Assembly: GCF_001583695.1 (NCBI RefSeq)
Contig: NZ_LOBC01000026.1
Span: 1-63,180 of the forward strand
Source: Bacillus wiedmannii
GTDB taxonomy: Bacteria > Bacillota > Bacilli > Bacillales > Bacillaceae_G
Length of the DNA stretch: 63,180 nucleotides
Direction: 5' to 3'
The notes below the pieces were generated by a model. That model saw only the letters and a program-made list of their open reading frames with translations. It ran no database searches and was not told where the DNA came from. A program made the translations under genes and the position numbers. This document shows positions 52,901 to 61,216 of the stretch, one piece after another (position 1 is the first letter of the stretch; every line of letters starts with the position of its first letter).

Positions 52901-53506
52901 CTAGATAGATTCCGATCTATTTCGTTTTTTCATAAATTTATAGATTAAGATACCACCGACAATAATAACAACGACTGCTAATATCGGTAACATATATTGA
53001 CCAACAACATCTGCTGCTTTTGCCCAATGCGGACCTAATTTCATTCCAAAATAAATATACAAAGTCGTTAATGGGAACATTGCTACAAATGTATATATGC
53101 TAAATTTCCATATGTTCATTTTCGCCATACCACACGGAACAGAAATAAGTGTTCGAACTCCCGGTACAAAACGTCCAACAAACGCTACAACTGGCCCATA
53201 TTTCTCAAAGAAATCATCTGCTTTTTGAATTTGTTCTTCTTTTATAAAGAAGTATTTCCCATACTTTATTAATAGGGGGCGACCACCGTAATAACCGAGT
53301 GCGTATAACGTTAATGGTCCTGTCGTTCCGCCAAGTGTCCCTGCTAATACAGCTAACCAAAAATTCATATCACCCTCGTATACCCAATACCCAACCATGG
53401 GCAAAACTACCTCTGCTGGAATAAATTCAAACGTTAATGCTAACACAACTCCAAAATAAGAAAACTGCTTTAAAAACTCGATTATATCTAAAATAATTTG
53501 CTCCAT
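52901..53506 (-). CDS. DedA-family membrane protein
   Basis: 201 residues with five to six membrane helices. DedA motifs: FEFIPAEVVLPMVGYWVYEG, LGGTTGPLTLYALGYYGG and FVGRFVPGVRTLISVPCGMAKM (the F/GRFxPGxR signature with Arg pairs). Family members flip undecaprenyl phosphate or phospholipids. It lies 11 nt after the DUF1232 gene, so both are controlled by the upstream riboswitch. The SD GGAG is 6 nt from the start. Confidence 0.9.
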   Translation of the reverse strand: MEQIILDIIEFLKQFSYFGVVLALTFEFIPAEVVLPMVGYWVYEGDMNFWLAVLAGTLGGTTGPLTLYALGYYGGRPLLIKYGKYFFIKEEQIQKADDFFEKYGPVVAFVGRFVPGVRTLISVPCGMAKMNIWKFSIYTFVAMFPLTTLYIYFGMKLGPHWAKAADVVGQYMLPILAVVVIIVGGILIYKFMKKRNRSESI

Positions 53507-53517
53507 ACTTTCAACTC

Positions 53518-53799
53518 CTACCCGATATTTACATTATGCTTTTCTTGCAATTGTACTGGCGCCATTTTTACAATTCGATTTAAAATGAATAACACAATTC
53601 CAATATCATCTAAAATACCGATGAACGGTAAGAAGTCTGGAATTAAATCGAGCGGCATCGCTACATAACCAACTAAAAAAGCAATAGATAAGATTTTCTT
53701 CTTTATTGAAACCTCTTTTGAAGTAAAAAAGTCAAATAGGAATGGAACAAAACGACGGACATGAAATACAACTCTTAATCTACTAATAAGTTTTTTCAT
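53518..53799 (-). CDS. DUF1232 membrane protein (YkvA-like)
   Basis: 93 residues. The central DUF1232 motif is FLVGYVAMPLDLIPDFLPFIGILDDIGIVLFILNRI, with the signature YxxxPxDLIPDFIPxxGxxDD and flanking hydrophobic helices. Function unknown. GGAG precedes the ATG. As first gene after the yybP-ykoY riboswitch, it is likely controlled by Mn2+. Confidence 0.88.
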   Translation of the reverse strand: MKKLISRLRVVFHVRRFVPFLFDFFTSKEVSIKKKILSIAFLVGYVAMPLDLIPDFLPFIGILDDIGIVLFILNRIVKMAPVQLQEKHNVNIG

Positions 53800-53823
53800 T
53801 TTATTTCTCCTCTCTTTGTATAC

Positions 53824-53855
53824 AAAAAGGACCCTACCAAATATGGTAAGGGTCC
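53824..53855 (-). terminator. Terminator downstream of the Mn2+ riboswitch
   Basis: GGACCCTACCA / TGGTA(A)GGGTCC stem with one bulge; five T on the minus strand. It lies 25 nt before the DUF1232 gene start. Confidence 0.82.
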
Positions 53856-53891
53856 TAAAAAAGACAATAAGGGGCCTTTACCATTGCTGGT

Positions 53892-53981
53892 AAAGGTCTC
53901 ACTAACAACGAAACGTTGCCAATAAAGCCGAGGGTTTCTCCCTGTAATGACGACTTTACTGTAATAAGTTACTCCCCTTTA
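53892..53981 (-). promoter_or_regulatory. yybP-ykoY (Mn2+) riboswitch
   Basis: On the minus strand it begins AAAGGGGAGTAAC, has GTCGTCATTAC and CGGCTTTATTGGC, and ends GTGAGACCTTT, which pairs with the first bases as P1. The 3' P1 strand also fits a competing hairpin CCTTTACCA / TGGTAAAGG (53875-53896), an expression platform. The class is known to bind Mn2+ and to turn on expression. Confidence 0.85.
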
Positions 53982-54075
53982 TATACACAATTTTATACAA
54001 TCACATTAAAATATTTGGAGGGGCTTGTCAATATTTTTTTCATCCACCATTCAAGTTATTGCACTATAAATAATA

Positions 54076-54450
54076 CTATGCTGTATTCTCCGCTGAAACA
54101 ATTTGGACTTTAAAACGATCTGGATCATAGAAAGTTACCCTTATTTCTTCACCACATCGTTCTTCTAAAAATGCTACTTGATAAAACTCTAACTTTTTCT
54201 TTATCCGCTCAATGTTTGTAGTTCTTAAAAATATTTCCTTCACTGATGATGTGACGGTCTCTCTATATTCTCCCAGTCCCCTGTTTACAACAAAACAAAT
54301 TCTCGTTGAACCGATATCATACCAAACACCTGTTACACGTAATTGTGGTCTTTCCTTGCTTGGCTTAAAGCCTAGAATCCCTTCGTAAAAGTATAATGTT
54401 TCCTTTAAATTTTTAGATTCTAATACAATGCATGTTGTAATCCTTTCCAT
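54076..54450 (-). CDS. Glyoxalase/bleomycin-resistance (VOC) family protein
   Basis: 124 residues with the VOC paired betaalphabetabetabeta layout: ITTCIVLESKNLKETLYFYEGILGFKP in the first half and EEIRVTFYDPDRFKVQIV at the end. Only part of the metal ligand set (a C-terminal Glu/Gln position) is clear, so the reaction is unknown. The ATG follows GGAGG by 7 nt; the longer frame to 54516 lacks family similarity. Confidence 0.78.
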   Translation of the reverse strand: MERITTCIVLESKNLKETLYFYEGILGFKPSKERPQLRVTGVWYDIGSTRICFVVNRGLGEYRETVTSSVKEIFLRTTNIERIKKKLEFYQVAFLEERCGEEIRVTFYDPDRFKVQIVSAENTA

Positions 54451-54487
54451 CCGCACTCCTCCTGTCTCTATTAGTTTTCTATATGTG

Positions 54488-54517
54488 TCATAAATCTTAA
54501 TTATGTACGAATACAAT
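54488..54517 (+). promoter_or_regulatory. Sigma-E promoter candidate of cotJABC
   Basis: TCATAAA (54488-54494) and AATACAAT (54510-54517) with 15 nt between resemble the sigma-E boxes kmATAtT and CATACAnT. The start would be near 54525, about 34 nt before cotJA. Confidence 0.5.
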
Positions 54518-54558
54518 ACGTAGTGATGAATATTTCATTAATAAAGGAGGCGTATAAC

Positions 54559-54774
54559 ATGGATAAATACATGAAATCCTACATACCTTATCATGGTCCA
54601 AACGATCCTTGTCCTCCAATTGGGAAAAAATATTACTCAACTCCCCCCCACTTATATATGGGCTTTCAACCAGCTAATTTACCCCAATTCCCACCAAAAG
54701 AAGCTTTAAGAAAAGGGACTCTATGGCCAGCATTTTATGATTACTATGAAAATCCTTACAAAAAAGGACGGTGA
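54559..54774 (+). CDS. cotJA: Spore coat protein CotJA
   Basis: 71 residues, rich in Pro and Tyr: YHGPNDPCPPIGKKYYSTPP and LRKGTLWPAFYDYYENPYK are CotJA landmarks. AAAGGAGG lies 9 nt before the ATG. It heads the cotJA-cotJB-cotJC operon of the inner coat. Confidence 0.9.
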   Translation: MDKYMKSYIPYHGPNDPCPPIGKKYYSTPPHLYMGFQPANLPQFPPKEALRKGTLWPAFYDYYENPYKKGR

Positions 54775-55046
54775 ATAAAAACGTGACACAAACATTGCCT
54801 AATGAATATTACAAATGGATTGAAGAACTGCAAGAACTAGACTTTGTCTTAGTTGAACTTACCCTCTATTTAGATACGCATCCCGACGATACTGCCGCTA
54901 TAAATCAATTCAATGATTTTTCTTATAAACGAAGAGTACTACAACAAAAAATTGAAGAAAAATACGGACCACTTCAGCAGTTTGGAAATAGTTATTCTAA
55001 CGCCCCATGGGAATGGAGCAAAGGACCGTGGCCATGGCAAATATAA
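54771..55046 (+). CDS. cotJB: Spore coat protein CotJB
   Basis: 91 residues: LPNEYYKWIEELQELDFVLVELTLYLDTHPDD is the CotJB core; the Trp-rich PWEWSKGPWPWQI forms the end. It uses a GTG start that overlaps the cotJA stop (GTGA), so it is translationally coupled; a second GTG at 54783 is possible. Confidence 0.9.
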   Translation: MNKNVTQTLPNEYYKWIEELQELDFVLVELTLYLDTHPDDTAAINQFNDFSYKRRVLQQKIEEKYGPLQQFGNSYSNAPWEWSKGPWPWQI

Positions 55047-55058
55047 AGGAGAGAAACT

Positions 55059-55628
55059 ATGTGGATTTATGAAAAGAAATTACAATATCCTGTTAAAGTA
55101 AGTACTTGTAATCCCGCACTCGCAAGATTATTAGTTGAACAATATGGTGGTGCGGATGGTGAATTAGCCGCTGCTCTTCGCTACTTAAATCAGCGTTACA
55201 CGATTCCTGACAAAGTCGTTGGCTTACTAACTGATATCGGTACAGAAGAATTCGCACACCTAGAAATGATCGCTACAATGATTTATAAATTAACAAAAGA
55301 TGCAACACCTGAACAAATGAAAGCTGCTGGATTAGACGCACAGTACGCTAATCATGATAGCGCTTTGTTTTATCATAATGCTGGTGGTGTTCCTTTTACT
55401 GCTACTTATATTCAAGCAAAAGGAGATCCTATCGCAGATTTATATGAAGATATTGCTGCTGAAGAAAAAGCAAGAGCAACTTATCAATGGCTCATTGATT
55501 TATCTGACGATCCCGACATAAATGATAGCTTGCGCTTTTTACGTGAACGAGAAATTGTCCATTCACAACGTTTCCGAGAAGCAGTTGAAATTTTAAAAGA
55601 AGAACGTGATAAAAAAATATTTTTTTAA
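55059..55628 (+). CDS. cotJC: Manganese-catalase-like coat protein CotJC
   Basis: 189 residues of the ferritin-like Mn-catalase family. Metal ligands are suggested by EQYGGADGELAAALRYLNQR, IGTEEFAHLEMIATMIYKL, EDIAAEEKARATYQWL and REREIVHSQRFREA, the four-helix Glu/His pattern. It is associated with the inner spore coat. AAAGGAG precedes the ATG 12 nt after cotJB. Catalase activity is inferred. Confidence 0.93.
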   Translation: MWIYEKKLQYPVKVSTCNPALARLLVEQYGGADGELAAALRYLNQRYTIPDKVVGLLTDIGTEEFAHLEMIATMIYKLTKDATPEQMKAAGLDAQYANHDSALFYHNAGGVPFTATYIQAKGDPIADLYEDIAAEEKARATYQWLIDLSDDPDINDSLRFLREREIVHSQRFREAVEILKEERDKKIFF

Positions 55629-55657
55629 AACACGTATCCTAGCGATATGTGTTTTTT
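55627..55657 (+). terminator. Terminator of cotJABC
   Basis: Stem AAAACACGTATC / GATATGTGTTTT (one wobble) with loop CTAGC, then TTT. Confidence 0.85.
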
Positions 55658-55845
55658 TACGTTAAAGATTAAATCCTTCTTATTAAACATACAAATAGTA
55701 TATTTATTCGATTTAATGCATTATTTTTTAATATTTTCAAAATTCCCTATTGCTTTCTAGTCATCAGACCTTTAAAATAGTAACAGTTACTCGACAAATT
55801 ATTTGAATTTTCGACAAAAACACTCATTAGGAGGATTTTCTTTAT

Positions 55846-57162
55846 ATGCGTACAACTTTAAAACCAGCGCAAATACTTTCGATTAGTTTATTACTATTCG
55901 CAGTTTTCTTCGGTGCTGGTAATATGATTTTTCCGCCCCTTCTCGGTCTTTCTTCTGGAGAAAATATGTGGATTTCCATTACAGGATTCATTATTACAGA
56001 CGTCGGTTTATCTTTACTAGCTATCGTCGCTGTTGCCCTTGCCGGTGGTAGTTTTAATACTTTAGCAAGCCGTGTTCATCCAAAATTCGCAGCAGTATTC
56101 GCTATCATTATTTATCTTTCAATCGGCCCACTATTTGTTATTCCACGAACTGGATCTGTATCTTACGAAATTGGGATTGCACCACTTTTCCCGGACCAAT
56201 GGTACTCTATGTTAATTTTTAGTGCTATTTTCTTTACAGTCGTCTACTTCTTATCATTAAATCCATCAAAATTAGTAGATCATATTGGAAAAATATTAAC
56301 ACCAATTTTACTTGTAATTATTGCAATTATGGCAACAAAAGCGATTCTTTCACCAGGAACGTTTGCAGAACCTGTTGGTGACTATAAAGAAATCCCATTT
56401 TTCAAAGGATTTCTTGAAGGGTTTTTAACGTTAGATGCAATTGGCGCACTTGTATTATCAACGATTGTTGTAAATGCAATTCGCCAAAACGGTATACAAG
56501 AGAAGAAATCTATTGCGAAATATACCATTATTTGCGGTAGCATTGCAGCCCTATTCTTAACAATTGTTTATTTCTTACTCGGTTATATCGGCGCTTCAAA
56601 CGGTAATCTAGGACAATTCGAAAACGGTGGTCAACTATTAGCTACTGTTATGTACCAATTCTTTGGGACAAGTGGGAATGTTTTATTAAGTATCGCCATT
56701 ATCTTCGCTTGTTTAACGACAGCAATCGGCGTTGTAAGTGCATTCGCAAACTATTTCGCAACAGTACTAACAAATGTTTCCTACAAAAAACTCGTACTAT
56801 ACGTTTGTATCTTTAGCTTCGTTATTTCAAACTTAGGTTTAAGTTTATTAATAAAAATTACATTACCTGTATTAATTATTTTATATCCAATTACGATTAT
56901 TTTAATTTTCGTATCATTTATAGATAAATATACGAAACGTAAACCTTCTGTCTACATCGGAGCAATGATCGCAGCATTTATTATTAGCTGTATTCATGCA
57001 CTGGATAATGTGGAAATGATACCAGTTTTTATTGCTAATATTGTACACACAATTCCTTTTTACAACTTAGGAATTGGCTGGATTATCCCGGCAATCATCG
57101 GTGGTATAATGGGATACTTTATTCCACAAACAGAAGCTAAAGGTGAAGTTTCTACAAAATAA
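55846..57162 (+). CDS. brnQ: Branched-chain amino acid transport carrier (BrnQ family)
   Basis: 438 residues with 12 membrane helices. The family motif LLFAVFFGAGNMIFPPLLGLSSGENMW is at the N-terminus; TVVYFLSLNPSKLVDHIGKILTP follows. It imports leucine, isoleucine and valine with Na+ or H+. TAGGAGG lies 10 nt before the ATG. Single-gene unit. A weak AATTTTC-containing stretch near 55806 is not a proper CodY box. Confidence 0.93.
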   Translation: MRTTLKPAQILSISLLLFAVFFGAGNMIFPPLLGLSSGENMWISITGFIITDVGLSLLAIVAVALAGGSFNTLASRVHPKFAAVFAIIIYLSIGPLFVIPRTGSVSYEIGIAPLFPDQWYSMLIFSAIFFTVVYFLSLNPSKLVDHIGKILTPILLVIIAIMATKAILSPGTFAEPVGDYKEIPFFKGFLEGFLTLDAIGALVLSTIVVNAIRQNGIQEKKSIAKYTIICGSIAALFLTIVYFLLGYIGASNGNLGQFENGGQLLATVMYQFFGTSGNVLLSIAIIFACLTTAIGVVSAFANYFATVLTNVSYKKLVLYVCIFSFVISNLGLSLLIKITLPVLIILYPITIILIFVSFIDKYTKRKPSVYIGAMIAAFIISCIHALDNVEMIPVFIANIVHTIPFYNLGIGWIIPAIIGGIMGYFIPQTEAKGEVSTK

Positions 57163-57166
57163 AGAA

Positions 57167-57200
57167 AAGAAGCAAGCAGTAATTGTGCTTGCTTCTTTTT
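57167..57200. terminator. Bidirectional terminator after brnQ
   Basis: 12-bp stem AAGAAGCAAGCA / TGCTTGCTTCTT with a 7-nt loop and T-run; shared with the converging permease operon. Confidence 0.87.
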
Positions 57201-57205
57201 TATTT

Positions 57206-58210
57206 TCACATCGTATGTTTAAAAGTAAATAACTCTTCTTTTGACTGCACAGCAGATTGTTCCTCTTCTACAACATCCTTCTTTAGCTCTCCTCCTAACC
57301 TTACTTTCATCATCGCCTCTTCGATACTTTTTACAATCATATTTCCTGAAAAAATAGTAAGTCCAAAAAATGTAATCGGAACGAGAGGGATCCACGGATT
57401 CACTGTTAATGACCTAAAGTATACTCCAATTAAACCTGACCATTCATGCGTATAAGATTCCACCTCTTTTATTTGTCCACCAAACATTACAGTCCCACCA
57501 AAGAACACTTCAAGTAATCCTAAGTGCAGTAAAATAGTAAGAGTCTGCGTAAACTGCTGAAGAAATACGAGTATAAACGGCATATAGAGATGCGGAAAAA
57601 TATGTTTTATAACAATATGTCTTCTCGATCCACCTAATATGCGCGCGGCATCAACAAATTCTTCCGTTCGCAATTTACGAACTTCCTTCGCAACATACAG
57701 TGCAATAACTGGCATTACAAGCAGTACAAGTAATACCACTTGAAACGAAGCCCTTTCAAAAAAGGTTGTTGTCTCCTCTCCGCTTCCAAATGCATTTGCA
57801 GATTGAAGAAAAAAATACGCAATCATAACTGTCGGAATAACTGTAAAACTATCAAAGAAAGCCTCAATTTTTGAAAATCCTCTTTTTATATACGTTCCGA
57901 GTACGACACCGAAAAACACACCTATTACCATTCTAAGTGCCGCAATTAAAATAGATATACCAATCGTCCACTTCGCGCCCTCAATGACTAAATGTAACAG
58001 GTCATACCCTTTCCGGTCTGTCCCGAGTAAAAATTGTAATGAAGGTGGAAACGGTGGCACTTGTGGATTTTCATCCGCATCATATTGCAATGTAACTTGT
58101 CTAATATGTCCATCATTCCATAACGTATTTCCGATGCTCAAAAGAACTAATAGGAGAAGAAACCCAATGCTTATCCAAAATCTTTTATCGCGTTTTATAT
58201 ACGTCCACAT
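57206..58210 (-). CDS. OppC-type ABC transporter permease
   Basis: 334 residues. An N-terminal membrane anchor with GTDRKGYDLLHLVIEGAKWTIGI (DppC/OppC signature) precedes five helices; the EAA loop is EEFVDAARILGGSRRHIVIKHIFPHLYMP. A charged C-terminal tail of about 35 residues is atypical. It follows the OppB-type gene directly (1-nt gap). No ATPase or binding-protein gene lies next to it, so partners must be encoded elsewhere. Confidence 0.82.
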   Translation of the reverse strand: MWTYIKRDKRFWISIGFLLLLVLLSIGNTLWNDGHIRQVTLQYDADENPQVPPFPPSLQFLLGTDRKGYDLLHLVIEGAKWTIGISILIAALRMVIGVFFGVVLGTYIKRGFSKIEAFFDSFTVIPTVMIAYFFLQSANAFGSGEETTTFFERASFQVVLLVLLVMPVIALYVAKEVRKLRTEEFVDAARILGGSRRHIVIKHIFPHLYMPFILVFLQQFTQTLTILLHLGLLEVFFGGTVMFGGQIKEVESYTHEWSGLIGVYFRSLTVNPWIPLVPITFFGLTIFSGNMIVKSIEEAMMKVRLGGELKKDVVEEEQSAVQSKEELFTFKHTM

Positions 58211-58211
58211 A

Positions 58212-59078
58212 TTATAGTCTCTCCTTCATCGCAGCCGGAATGAGATAATGAAACAATTTAAATAAAATAAAAATCGGAATATATATAAGAAGCACACTAA
58301 CGATGAAAACCTCAACTCTAATACCGAAATACGATTTCAAAAACATAAAAATACCACCCGTATTAAAAATCCATTCTATAATATATAAATTAGATAACAT
58401 AAAAAAGATATTCGTTTTCGCAAAGAATAATGTACTAAGCAACACATTTCGTAAAATATGACGATTTAAAATATGAAAGCGCCCCAGCCCTTTCGCCTTA
58501 GCAAATAGTACATAATCTTTTTCTAGTTCATTTTCAAAACGAAGCACGACCATTTTTACAAACATAATCGTAGTCGGGATGCTCAAACACAATATTGGCA
58601 ATCCTCTAATCGACTCGCCTCCGATTGACGCAATTTGAAAAGGTAAAAAGCCTGTTTGTTTAAAAACCCATACAACTAAAATTTGCGATAACAAAATAAG
58701 TAAAATGTCTGGAATAGATTCTAGGAAGATAAGAAATGATTTAATACGATGTTGTATACGGGGTGAACTACTCATAATGACATAAACAATACAAAATGCT
58801 ACAAATAATGAAATGAAAAAAGCAGCTAAAAATATAACAATTGTTTCTTTATAATGAACAAACAACTGCGGAAATAAAAATTTATCTCCCACATATTTAA
58901 AATTGGAGATGTCCATTAAATTCACAAACACTTCTTTTAAACTCTTTATGTACTGTGATGCATGCAGCTCAAATCCATAAAATAGTTTCGGCAATGTCCC
59001 TAAACAAATAATCCCCAAAATCGAAATAATAAATTGAATCGTCACTCCCATCCCATTCAGAAAAACTTTTTTGACCAC
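58212..59078 (-). CDS. OppB-type ABC transporter permease
   Basis: About 288 residues with six membrane helices; the EAA loop is EKDYVLFAKAKGLGRFHILNRHILRNVLL and IESIPDILLILLSQILVVWVF precedes it. It pairs with the OppC-type gene. The start is a GTG 4 nt after AGAAGGG; the open frame reaches 59162 without support. The conserved N-terminal OppB motif is weak, marking this as a divergent pair. The substrate is unknown. Confidence 0.78.
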   Translation of the reverse strand: MVKKVFLNGMGVTIQFIISILGIICLGTLPKLFYGFELHASQYIKSLKEVFVNLMDISNFKYVGDKFLFPQLFVHYKETIVIFLAAFFISLFVAFCIVYVIMSSSPRIQHRIKSFLIFLESIPDILLILLSQILVVWVFKQTGFLPFQIASIGGESIRGLPILCLSIPTTIMFVKMVVLRFENELEKDYVLFAKAKGLGRFHILNRHILRNVLLSTLFFAKTNIFFMLSNLYIIEWIFNTGGIFMFLKSYFGIRVEVFIVSVLLIYIPIFILFKLFHYLIPAAMKERL

Positions 59079-59157
59079 GTTTTCCCTTCTCTCTATATAT
59101 AATTTACCCTCTAATTTTATTCTTAATTTTCTGAATTGTAAATATTTATATAAAAAA

Positions 59158-59182
59158 ATCACTAGGTTATGATCCTAGTGAT
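59158..59182 (-). terminator. Terminator of the YwaF-like gene
   Basis: 9-bp stem ATCACTAGG / CCTAGTGAT with a 7-nt loop and seven T on the minus strand. The stop codon of the gene lies in the stem-loop. Confidence 0.82.
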
Positions 59183-59901
59183 TCTTTATGCGCATGCCCT
59201 TCTCTTTTCGCAAACGGCATATACAAAATAAAACATCCAATAAGCGCTGCGAGTTCTAATGAAATAATATAGTAAGGGTGCGGCCCTAACATATCGAGTA
59301 ATGAAGCTGTTTCTGGCTTACGAGCTAAAAACATATAATTACCGCCTGTTTTGTAATTCACAAACGAAACAATTGGAATCAATATGTTTAAAAATATCAT
59401 TGTGCGTTTAATAGATTGTACTGTCGGACGATATCCTTCCACCCAAGTCATAAAGAGTGGTGCCCAAATGAGCAATATATGCGCGATAAAATATTCAATG
59501 AAACGAAAATGCGGAAAAGCATATTGCAAGTTTGGTGTTAACATAGCTTGTGATGCACCAATAATTCCCGTAAAAAATACAATCTCATATATGCGGTAAC
59601 TTTTCGTTACAATCATAATCGATGCTAACAATAAACTAATCGTACATAACTCAAATGGTAATGAAGTGCCTAGTTCAAAAATCCCTGCTTTCCATTCCCA
59701 CATATGAAGCCCAATTTCGCTTCCAATAAATAAAAATGCAATCACATATCGAACCGTTATATTCCACTCACTTTGACGTAATATATCTTGGTATTGATAC
59801 AGAAAAATGATCCCCACCAACATAATAAATAATATAATGGCATGTTGCCTTGAGTATGGAATAAATGGTTTTAATGGATGCGCACTAAAATAAGCTTCCA
59901 T
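59167..59901 (-). CDS. TIGR02206-family membrane protein (YwaF-like)
   Basis: 244 residues and about seven membrane helices. The conserved LPFELCTISLLLASIMI and GGNYMFLARKPETASLLDMLGPHPYYI match the YwaF/TIGR02206 family, of unknown function. GGAGG sits upstream of the ATG. It is separate from the downstream permease pair, which begins after its terminator. Confidence 0.85.
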   Translation of the reverse strand: MEAYFSAHPLKPFIPYSRQHAIILFIMLVGIIFLYQYQDILRQSEWNITVRYVIAFLFIGSEIGLHMWEWKAGIFELGTSLPFELCTISLLLASIMIVTKSYRIYEIVFFTGIIGASQAMLTPNLQYAFPHFRFIEYFIAHILLIWAPLFMTWVEGYRPTVQSIKRTMIFLNILIPIVSFVNYKTGGNYMFLARKPETASLLDMLGPHPYYIISLELAALIGCFILYMPFAKREGHAHKESLGS

Positions 59902-60007
59902 CTTCCTTCCTCCTCTCCTTCATACAATATTATTGTAAGAAAGAAACAACGAGTCAATTCATTTGCTTAGGCTGGGACAACCTCTACCTTACATTTACAT
60001 ATTCATA

Positions 60008-60073
60008 CCTTACAAAACTGTAAGGTTATTGTAAGCTAAAACGATTTGTCAGATTCTTCACCTCTTCTATACT
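60008..60073 (+). promoter_or_regulatory. Promoter with upstream palindrome before the YknX-like gene
   Basis: CCTTACA-AAAC-TGTAAGG (60008-60025) is a perfect 7-4-7 palindrome; further half-sites are CCTTACA at 59987 and TGTAAG at 60030. The promoter is TTGTCA (60046-60051), 16 nt, TATACT (60068-60073). Half-sites just upstream of the -35 suggest an activator. Confidence 0.6.
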
Positions 60074-60112
60074 TAATGTAGATACTAAAACGAGCGAAAA
60101 GGTGATAAATAG

Positions 60113-61216
60113 ATGAAGAAGAAAAATAAAGTGTTAATTACTAGTGTAGTAGCAATCGGTATTGCAGCTGGATCATATTTTGCATTTGCTGGCGGTAGTT
60201 CAGAAGTAGCAATGGCATATAGCGGATATAAAGTAACAGAAAAACAAATTGAAAACGCGCAAAAATTTGGCGGTGAAGTCATTCCAAACGGCATCGAAAC
60301 AATTTCATTTGATCCAACAAAAGGTACGTACGAATTAGCTGTAAAAAAAGGTGACGAAGTAAAAAAAGGACAGCTTCTATTTAAATATAATGATCCTACT
60401 GCGAAACAAGGTGTAACAGAAGCAGAAATGCAAAAGAAAATCGCACAAAAAGAAGTAACATTGTTCCAAAAACAGATTGATGCAGCGAAACAAAAATTAC
60501 AAAAAGATAAAAATGCAGGCCTTCCTGCTGAAGCATTAAAAGCTTCAGAAATCGAAGTGCAACAATTAGAATCGCAACTTGAAATGAAAAAGTTTGAAGT
60601 TGAAAAATCTGATGAAATGATTAAAGCAGCAAAAGAGAGAGTAAGCAATCTTTCTGTAACAAGTCCTGCTGATGGCGTAATTGATGATATCGTGAAAACT
60701 GCTGATGAAAAAACAGGTATGAGCGGCATTACACTTCGCCACGCTGGGCCATTTAAAGTAAAAGGTCAACTTTCTGAATATGAGCTTGCTAGTATGAAAG
60801 TCGGGCAAGAAGTAACTGTTTCATCAAAAACGGTCGCTGGTAAGACTTGGACAGGAAAAGTAACAGAAATCGGTTCTACACCATTAAAGAGCATGGATGA
60901 AAACAAAACAGTTTCTAACTATCAATTCACTGTCACATTAGATAATAGTGAAGAATTACAAAACGGCTTCCACGTTTACGTAACAAGTAAATCTGGCGAA
61001 GCAACTGGTACGATTGTTCCGAAAAGCAGCATCGTGAAAAAAGGTGACAAAAATGTTGTCTTCGTTGTAAAAGACGGTAAAGCGAAAGAACAAGCTGTTA
61101 CTGTTGAATTCGAGACTGATAGCGAAGCAAAAGTTTCTGGAGTGAAAAAAGGAGAGCAAATTATCTCTAAACCTGAAAAAGACTTAAAAGATGGTATGGA
61201 GGTCGTCGCCCGATGA
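60113..61216 (+). CDS. Efflux adaptor protein (YknX/MacA-like membrane fusion protein)
   Basis: 367 residues. One N-terminal membrane/signal segment is followed by a biotinyl-lipoyl-like half (GTYELAVKKGDEVKKGQLLFKYND), an alpha-hairpin coiled coil (about residues 100-175), the second lipoyl half (LSVTSPADGVIDDIV) and beta-barrel and membrane-proximal domains. It joins the ATPase and FtsX-like permease encoded downstream. GAAAAGGTG precedes the ATG. In Gram-positives such YknXYZ systems export peptides or toxins; the substrate is unknown. Confidence 0.87.
   Translation: MKKKNKVLITSVVAIGIAAGSYFAFAGGSSEVAMAYSGYKVTEKQIENAQKFGGEVIPNGIETISFDPTKGTYELAVKKGDEVKKGQLLFKYNDPTAKQGVTEAEMQKKIAQKEVTLFQKQIDAAKQKLQKDKNAGLPAEALKASEIEVQQLESQLEMKKFEVEKSDEMIKAAKERVSNLSVTSPADGVIDDIVKTADEKTGMSGITLRHAGPFKVKGQLSEYELASMKVGQEVTVSSKTVAGKTWTGKVTEIGSTPLKSMDENKTVSNYQFTVTLDNSEELQNGFHVYVTSKSGEATGTIVPKSSIVKKGDKNVVFVVKDGKAKEQAVTVEFETDSEAKVSGVKKGEQIISKPEKDLKDGMEVVAR

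Noticed and set aside
55800-55825. CodY box before brnQ
   Set aside because: AATTTTCGACAAAAA has five mismatches to AATTTTCWGAAAATT.
60085-60729. 214-codon minus-strand frame
   Set aside because: Shadow of the YknX-like adaptor gene; Phe/Ser/Cys-rich composition typical of antisense of Lys/Glu-rich coding sequence.
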